Shown here: positions 7,473 through 10,464 of the stretch, one piece after another | Numbering within the stretch: position 1 is the first letter of the stretch | Layout: every line of letters starts with the position of its first letter | Assembly: GCF_937889215.1 (NCBI RefSeq) | Contig: NZ_CALBEX010000572.1 | Span: forward strand, 1-10,464 | DNA length: 10,464 nucleotides | Source: an uncultured Limnohabitans sp. | GTDB taxonomy: Bacteria > Pseudomonadota > Gammaproteobacteria > Burkholderiales > Burkholderiaceae_C | Reading direction: 5' to 3' | Notes under the pieces: model-generated | The model's database searches: none | Seen by the model: only the letters and a program-made list of their open reading frames with translations | What the model was told of the DNA's origin: nothing | Program-made: the position numbers and the translations under genes

Positions 7473-7988
7473 TTAGCCCTGTGCACCCAGCAGGTAATCG
7501 ATCTTGCCCACTTCCACGCCGTTGTGACGCAAGATGGTGTACGCCGTGGTGATGTGGAAGTACAGGTTGGGCAGCATCCAGCCCGTCAGGTAATCCTGGC
7601 CTTTGAGCGTGCGGGTTTTGCCCGGGCCTGCGGGGAAGGTGATCTCTTTGTCTTCGGTGCCGTCCAGTGCAGAGGCGGGTACGGTGGCGATGAAGGCGAG
7701 GGTTTTCTGGATGCGTTCTTGCAGCTGGGCCAAGGTGGTTTCGGTGTCTTCAAACTTGGGTGCTTCCACACCGCTCAAGCGCGCCACGCCGTTTTTCACC
7801 GCGTCGCAGGCGATCAGCACTTGGCGGGTGAAGGGGAGCATGTCGGGGGCCAGGCGGTAGGTGGTGAGCGCCGTGGGGTCGATCTTTTTGACCTCGACGA
7901 ATTGCTCGGCTTTGCTCAGGATGTGGCTCAGGTTGGTGAGCATGCGGGTGCACACGGGCAGGCTGGCGCTGGACATGGAAATGGTCAT
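7473..7988 (-). CDS. DUF1993 family protein (DinB-like fold)
   Basis: A 171-residue cytosolic protein of the DUF1993 family, which is predicted to adopt the four-helix DinB-like fold. Family-typical stretches are RLAPDMLPFTRQV at 45-57, GVEAPKFEDTETT at 73-85 and NLYFHITTAYTILRHNGVEV at 141-160. H145 and H155 lie where this superfamily often has metal ligands, but I cannot confirm metal binding. The biochemical function is unknown. The ATG at 7988 is preferred over the inner ATG at 7976 because GGAG lies 6 bases upstream (complement of 7995-7998). It lies 60 bases after the DUF2164 remnant, and its own ribosome binding site and an AT-rich GTTTAAAC (8001-8008) could allow independent expression. 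It converges with parC. Confidence 0.9.
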   Translation of the reverse strand: MTISMSSASLPVCTRMLTNLSHILSKAEQFVEVKKIDPTALTTYRLAPDMLPFTRQVLIACDAVKNGVARLSGVEAPKFEDTETTLAQLQERIQKTLAFIATVPASALDGTEDKEITFPAGPGKTRTLKGQDYLTGWMLPNLYFHITTAYTILRHNGVEVGKIDYLLGAQG

Positions 7989-8048
7989 GAAATTCTCCGG
8001 GTTTAAACAAGAGGGTGGCTGCGTTTGCTTTGAGCTGGGGGTTGCGCC

Positions 8049-8311
8049 TTATGGGCGCTTGCTGAACTTTTGCCAGTATTGGAATTCGTCCTCGCGCACT
8101 TCGTATTCCAGGTCTTCCACGCGCATGAGCAGGCGCTCTTTGGCTTCGCTCACGGCGCGGTTGTAAATGCTGGGGCCGATTTCTTAGAGGACAAAACCGA
8201 GCAAGTCACCGGCAGAAATGTTGCCGATTTTTTGCTCGAAATTGTCCAGAAAGTAGCGCTCGATGCGGGCATCGCCTGAGCGCGGTCTTCTTTGCTCAGT
8301 TCGATGGACAT
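8049..8311 (-). pseudogene. DUF2164 family protein, broken by a frameshift and a stop codon
   Basis: The minus strand from the ATG at 8311 encodes MSIELSKEDRAQAM, the standard DUF2164 start, and then loses frame. The next frame continues RIERYFLDNFEQKIGNISAG and LLGFVL, meets TAA at 8186-8184, then continues EIGPSIYNRAVSEAKERL and EDEFQYWQKFSKRP to a TAA at 8051-8049. Restoring one base near 8269-8271 (GATGCCCGC from GATGGCCCGC) and changing the TAA back to GAA gives an 87-residue protein collinear with the family; the present span is 263 bases instead of 264. The function of DUF2164 is unknown. It starts 9 bases after ridA, so it was probably the second gene of that operon. The rest of the sequence is well preserved, so decay is recent, or one lesion could be a sequencing error. 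Confidence 0.85.
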
Positions 8312-8320
8312 GGCTGTGGC

Positions 8321-8779
8321 TCAGCCGATTTCAGCGATCAGTTCGATTTCAACGCAAGCGCCCATGGGGATTTGCGCCACGCCAAAAGCACTGCGGGCGT
8401 GCGCACCGGCTTGTGGGCCAAACACCTGGCCCAGCAACTCGCTGCAGCCGTTGGTGACCAGGTGCTGCTCGGTGAAGTCACCGGTCGAATTCACCAAGCT
8501 CATGACTTTGACGATGCGCTTGACCTTGTTCAGGTCGCCCACAGCCGCGTGCAGCGTGCCCATCAGGTCAATGGCCACGGCGCGGGCGGCTTGCTGGCCT
8601 TCGGCCGTGCTGATGTTTTTGCCCAGCTGGCCTGCCCAGACTTGGCCATCTTTTTTGGCGATGTGGCCCGACAGGAAGACCAAGTTGCCGGTTTGCACAA
8701 AGGGCACATAGGCCGCAGCGGGCACGGCCACGGGGGGCAGTTCGATGTTGAGGGATTTGAGTTGGTCGTAAACGTTCAT
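8321..8779 (-). CDS. RidA family protein (YjgF/YER057c/UK114)
   Basis: A 152-residue member of the Rid superfamily. E. coli RidA hydrolyses reactive enamine/imine intermediates made by pyridoxal-phosphate enzymes, working as a cytosolic trimer. The equivalent of the key E. coli R105 is R129 in GAHARSAFGV, and the equivalent of E120 is E144 in GACVEIEL; the spacing of 15 residues is the same. VQTGNLVFLSGHIAKKDG (28-45) is the usual N-terminal core. At 152 residues it is longer than RidA itself (about 128), with an N-terminal extension typical of a separate RidA-like subgroup, so I do not assign the symbol ridA. Imine deaminase activity is plausible because the arginine is kept. No strong Shine-Dalgarno precedes the ATG at 8779. 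It heads the RidA-DUF2164-DUF1993 group. Confidence 0.9.
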   Translation of the reverse strand: MNVYDQLKSLNIELPPVAVPAAAYVPFVQTGNLVFLSGHIAKKDGQVWAGQLGKNISTAEGQQAARAVAIDLMGTLHAAVGDLNKVKRIVKVMSLVNSTGDFTEQHLVTNGCSELLGQVFGPQAGAHARSAFGVAQIPMGACVEIELIAEIG

Positions 8780-8876
8780 GTCGGACTTTTTGTCAGGTTG
8801 AAATGGGGCAGCAGGCCTTGCCTGCCCAGCAAGCCAAGATTGTCGCTGAATGTCAGGCCCGCAGGGTGGCTCTTTA

Positions 8877-8910
8877 GCCCCTCAACTTGACCCTTCAACC
8901 GTAGAGGGGC
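8877..8910 (-). terminator. weak stem-loop after the transglutaminase gene
   Basis: GCCCCTC at 8877-8883 and GAGGGGC at 8904-8910 form a perfect 7-bp stem with a 20-base loop, 10 bases beyond the transglutaminase stop. No T-run follows on the minus strand, so a terminator role is uncertain. The rest of the 141-base gap to the RidA start holds a 6-bp hairpin (GCAGGC at 8811-8816, GCCTGC at 8820-8825) and no clear promoter. Confidence 0.25.
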
Positions 8911-8920
8911 CAGCCTGGGT

Positions 8921-9820
8921 TCACTCTCCCAGCGGTGCTACCGTCACCGCCACGTCCAGCGTGTGCGCACCGCCGCCTTGCAGCACGCCGCGCAGGGGCG
9001 ACACGTCGGCGAAGTCGCGTCCCACGGCCAGGCGCACGTAGTCTTCGCCCGGGCTGGCCAGGCCGCAGCGGTCGTTGGTCGGGTCCAGGTCAAGCCAGCC
9101 TTGGCTGGCGTGGCTGGCCAGCTCGGGCAAATACACCGAGGCCCAAGCATGCGAGGCATCACTGCCGATCAGGCGCGCCTGGCCGGGTGGCGGTTGTGTC
9201 AGCAGATAGCCGCTCACGTAACGGGCGGGCAGTCCCATTGAACGCAAGCAGGCCAGCAGGATGTGGGCAAAGTCTTGGCAGACGCCGCGTTTGAGCGTGA
9301 GCGCCTCAAGGGCTGGGGTGTTGATGTCGGTGCTGTCGGACTCGTAGCTGAAATCGCGGTGCATGCGGGTGGTGAGCTCTTGTGCCGCTTGCATCAGCGG
9401 GCGTCCAGGCGTGAAGCTGCTTTGGGCATAGGCCAAAAACGCCTCGTGCACGGGCGCGTGGTGCGAGCCAAATACAAAGCCGCTGTGCACATCGCCAGCC
9501 TGACCGCCCCGATAGCGAAAATGCTCACGCACCGATTCCCAGCTTTGGCGGCACAGGGCGGTGGCCGGTTCTTGGGTTTGGATCTCGCTGTAGGCGCGCA
9601 CCAGCAGGCCGTCGTGCGGGTGGGTCAAGGCCCAATAGGCCCGGTGATTGAGGAAGGCGTCGATGCTGTGCTCTACCGGCGCGCCGGGCTCGATCTGCAT
9701 CTCGTGGTGCAGCACTTGTTGGCAGGGCGTGTTGGCCGGTTGCAAGTGGGCCACATGTTGCGCGGTTTGCACCGACGGGCTGTACTGGTAGCGGGTTTCG
9801 TGGGTGATGGCCAGGCGCAT
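8921..9820 (-). CDS. transglutaminase-like cysteine protease family protein
   Basis: A 299-residue protein with the bacterial transglutaminase-like N-terminal domain (about residues 1-85, starting MRLAITHETRYQYSPSV) followed by the transglutaminase/peptidase core. The catalytic triad is visible: C181 in RGVCQDFAH, H224 in DASHAWASVYLP and D246 in WLDLDPTND. Bacterial members of this type are predicted amide-bond hydrolases or peptidases rather than true crosslinkers. No signal peptide is seen, so it should be cytosolic. The frame is open further upstream to 9979, but that part overlaps the preceding alpha-E gene; the ATG at 9820 matches the family N-terminus and lies 13 bases after the alpha-E stop. 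It is probably co-transcribed with the alpha-E protein, its usual partner in the ATP-grasp/alpha-E/transglutaminase cluster. Confidence 0.93.
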   Translation of the reverse strand: MRLAITHETRYQYSPSVQTAQHVAHLQPANTPCQQVLHHEMQIEPGAPVEHSIDAFLNHRAYWALTHPHDGLLVRAYSEIQTQEPATALCRQSWESVREHFRYRGGQAGDVHSGFVFGSHHAPVHEAFLAYAQSSFTPGRPLMQAAQELTTRMHRDFSYESDSTDINTPALEALTLKRGVCQDFAHILLACLRSMGLPARYVSGYLLTQPPPGQARLIGSDASHAWASVYLPELASHASQGWLDLDPTNDRCGLASPGEDYVRLAVGRDFADVSPLRGVLQGGGAHTLDVAVTVAPLGE

Positions 9821-9833
9821 GGGCAATTCGCTT

Positions 9834-10464
9834 TCAAGCGCCAACGCTGTAACGGGCTTCACCACTGTGGGTGAAAAACAGGCCGCACAGCTGGTTGGAC
9901 ACGCCGTGGGCCGCTGTTTGGCATTGCGCCAAGGCGACAAAAAGAGGCAGGTCAGGGCCGGGGTGGCTGGCGCTGGCACTCAAAGGCCACAAGGATTCCG
10001 GGTCCACTTGGATGAGCCGCGGCACCTCGTCGGCCAGCAGGGCCGTGGCCCCTTCGGCCAGGTTGCCCATGCGCATCAAGCGGCCCCGCAGCGTGTGCGC
10101 CACCCAGCCCAATGAGCGGGGGTTGTCGGGGTGCGTGACCAGCAAGTCAACCAGCGCTTGTGGGGTGCGGCTTTGCTGGTACTGGGCATGGAAGTGGATG
10201 GTGCTGTCAAACAAGTCGAGCACGGCATCAAACCCGGCTTGCTCGCCCAGCAGGCCGCCTTGCACCGCCTGGCCCAGTGCGGCGGACAAAAAGTCGAGCC
10301 GTTCGATGTGGCGACCAATCGAGAGCAGACGCCAGCCGTCGTCGCGGCTCATGCGGTCGGTTTGGGCGCCAGTGAGGGCTGCCAGCATTTGGCTGGTGTC
10401 GGCCAACAGGCTTTGCACGGCCACGGTGTCGGGCAATGGGCCGGGCAGGTAGGGGGGCGTTGGG
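9834..10464 (-). CDS. alpha-E domain protein (DUF403), C-terminal part, cut by the window edge
   Basis: The last 209 residues of an alpha-E protein, an all-helical family associated with circularly permuted ATP-grasp enzymes. Family features are DRMSRDDGWRLLSIGRHIER (the central conserved helix pair) and LLVTHPDNPRSLGWV (the NPRS motif), then the helical C-terminus ending FTHSGEARYSVGA. The frame is open to the last base of the window, with a proline-rich stretch (PTPPYLPGPLP) before the conserved part, so the true start lies outside. A TTG at 10436 is not needed as a start. In some Burkholderiales this domain is fused behind an ATP-grasp domain; the window cannot show whether that is so here. 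The predicted role is in a peptide or amide synthesis and degradation system together with the downstream transglutaminase; no substrate is known. Confidence 0.88.
   Translation of the reverse strand, partial: PTPPYLPGPLPDTVAVQSLLADTSQMLAALTGAQTDRMSRDDGWRLLSIGRHIERLDFLSAALGQAVQGGLLGEQAGFDAVLDLFDSTIHFHAQYQQSRTPQALVDLLVTHPDNPRSLGWVAHTLRGRLMRMGNLAEGATALLADEVPRLIQVDPESLWPLSASASHPGPDLPLFVALAQCQTAAHGVSNQLCGLFFTHSGEARYSVGA

Noticed and set aside
7386..8006. A 206-codon plus-strand frame over the DUF1993 gene
   Set aside because: The opposite strand encodes a clear DUF1993 protein with a good ribosome binding site; the plus-strand translation resembles nothing known.
8001..8008. GTTTAAAC as the -10 region of a DUF1993 promoter
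   Set aside because: It contains TTTAAA at a plausible place, but no matching -35 hexamer is visible, so it was not listed as a promoter.
8372..8890. A 172-codon plus-strand frame over the RidA-family gene
   Set aside because: The minus strand has conserved RidA residues R129 and E144; this frame is its shadow.
9821..9979. N-terminal extension of the transglutaminase frame
   Set aside because: The extra 53 residues overlap the end of the alpha-E gene and are not part of the family; the family N-terminus MRLAITHETRYQY starts at 9820.

Overview
The window looks like chromosomal DNA of a betaproteobacterium, most likely Burkholderiales and probably close to Comamonadaceae (Limnohabitans or Rhodoferax type). 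This rests on the GC-rich coding style, the Burkholderiales-like ParE and ParC sequences, and the small-family neighbours (DUF1993, DUF2164, a RidA subgroup and an alpha-E/transglutaminase pair). It is an inference from memory of these families; no search was run. There are no tRNA, rRNA, CRISPR or insertion-sequence genes.

Layout. At 105-1996, on the minus strand, a compact operon runs from an MFS transporter through a 39-residue membrane microprotein, joined to it by an ATGA overlap, to a class I SAM-dependent methyltransferase. A short divergent intergenic region follows. From 2120 to 7339, on the plus strand, lies the topoisomerase IV locus: parE, a Bro-N/DinD-like gene, and parC. The Bro-N gene starts 55 bases after parE and shares an ATGA with parC. 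Convergent to parC, at 7473-8779 on the minus strand, is a group of small genes: RidA first, then a DUF2164 gene that is now broken, then DUF1993. From 8921 to the right edge, also on the minus strand, are a transglutaminase-like protease and the C-terminal part of an alpha-E protein, which are partners in a widespread peptide-related cluster.

How the genes work together. ParE and ParC make the two subunits of topoisomerase IV, which decatenates chromosomes. The Bro-N gene has no known role there, but its placement ties its translation to that of parC. The alpha-E and transglutaminase genes normally work with a circularly permuted ATP-grasp enzyme, which would lie beyond the right edge or be fused to the alpha-E protein.

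The most notable points are: (1) a clean 30-base in-frame insertion in parE that forms a perfect 10-bp hairpin and is bounded by an 8-base direct repeat; (2) the Bro-N gene inside the parE-parC pair, apparently lacking an internal segment of its family; (3) a DUF2164 pseudogene with exactly two lesions; and (4) the coupled microprotein behind the MFS transporter.
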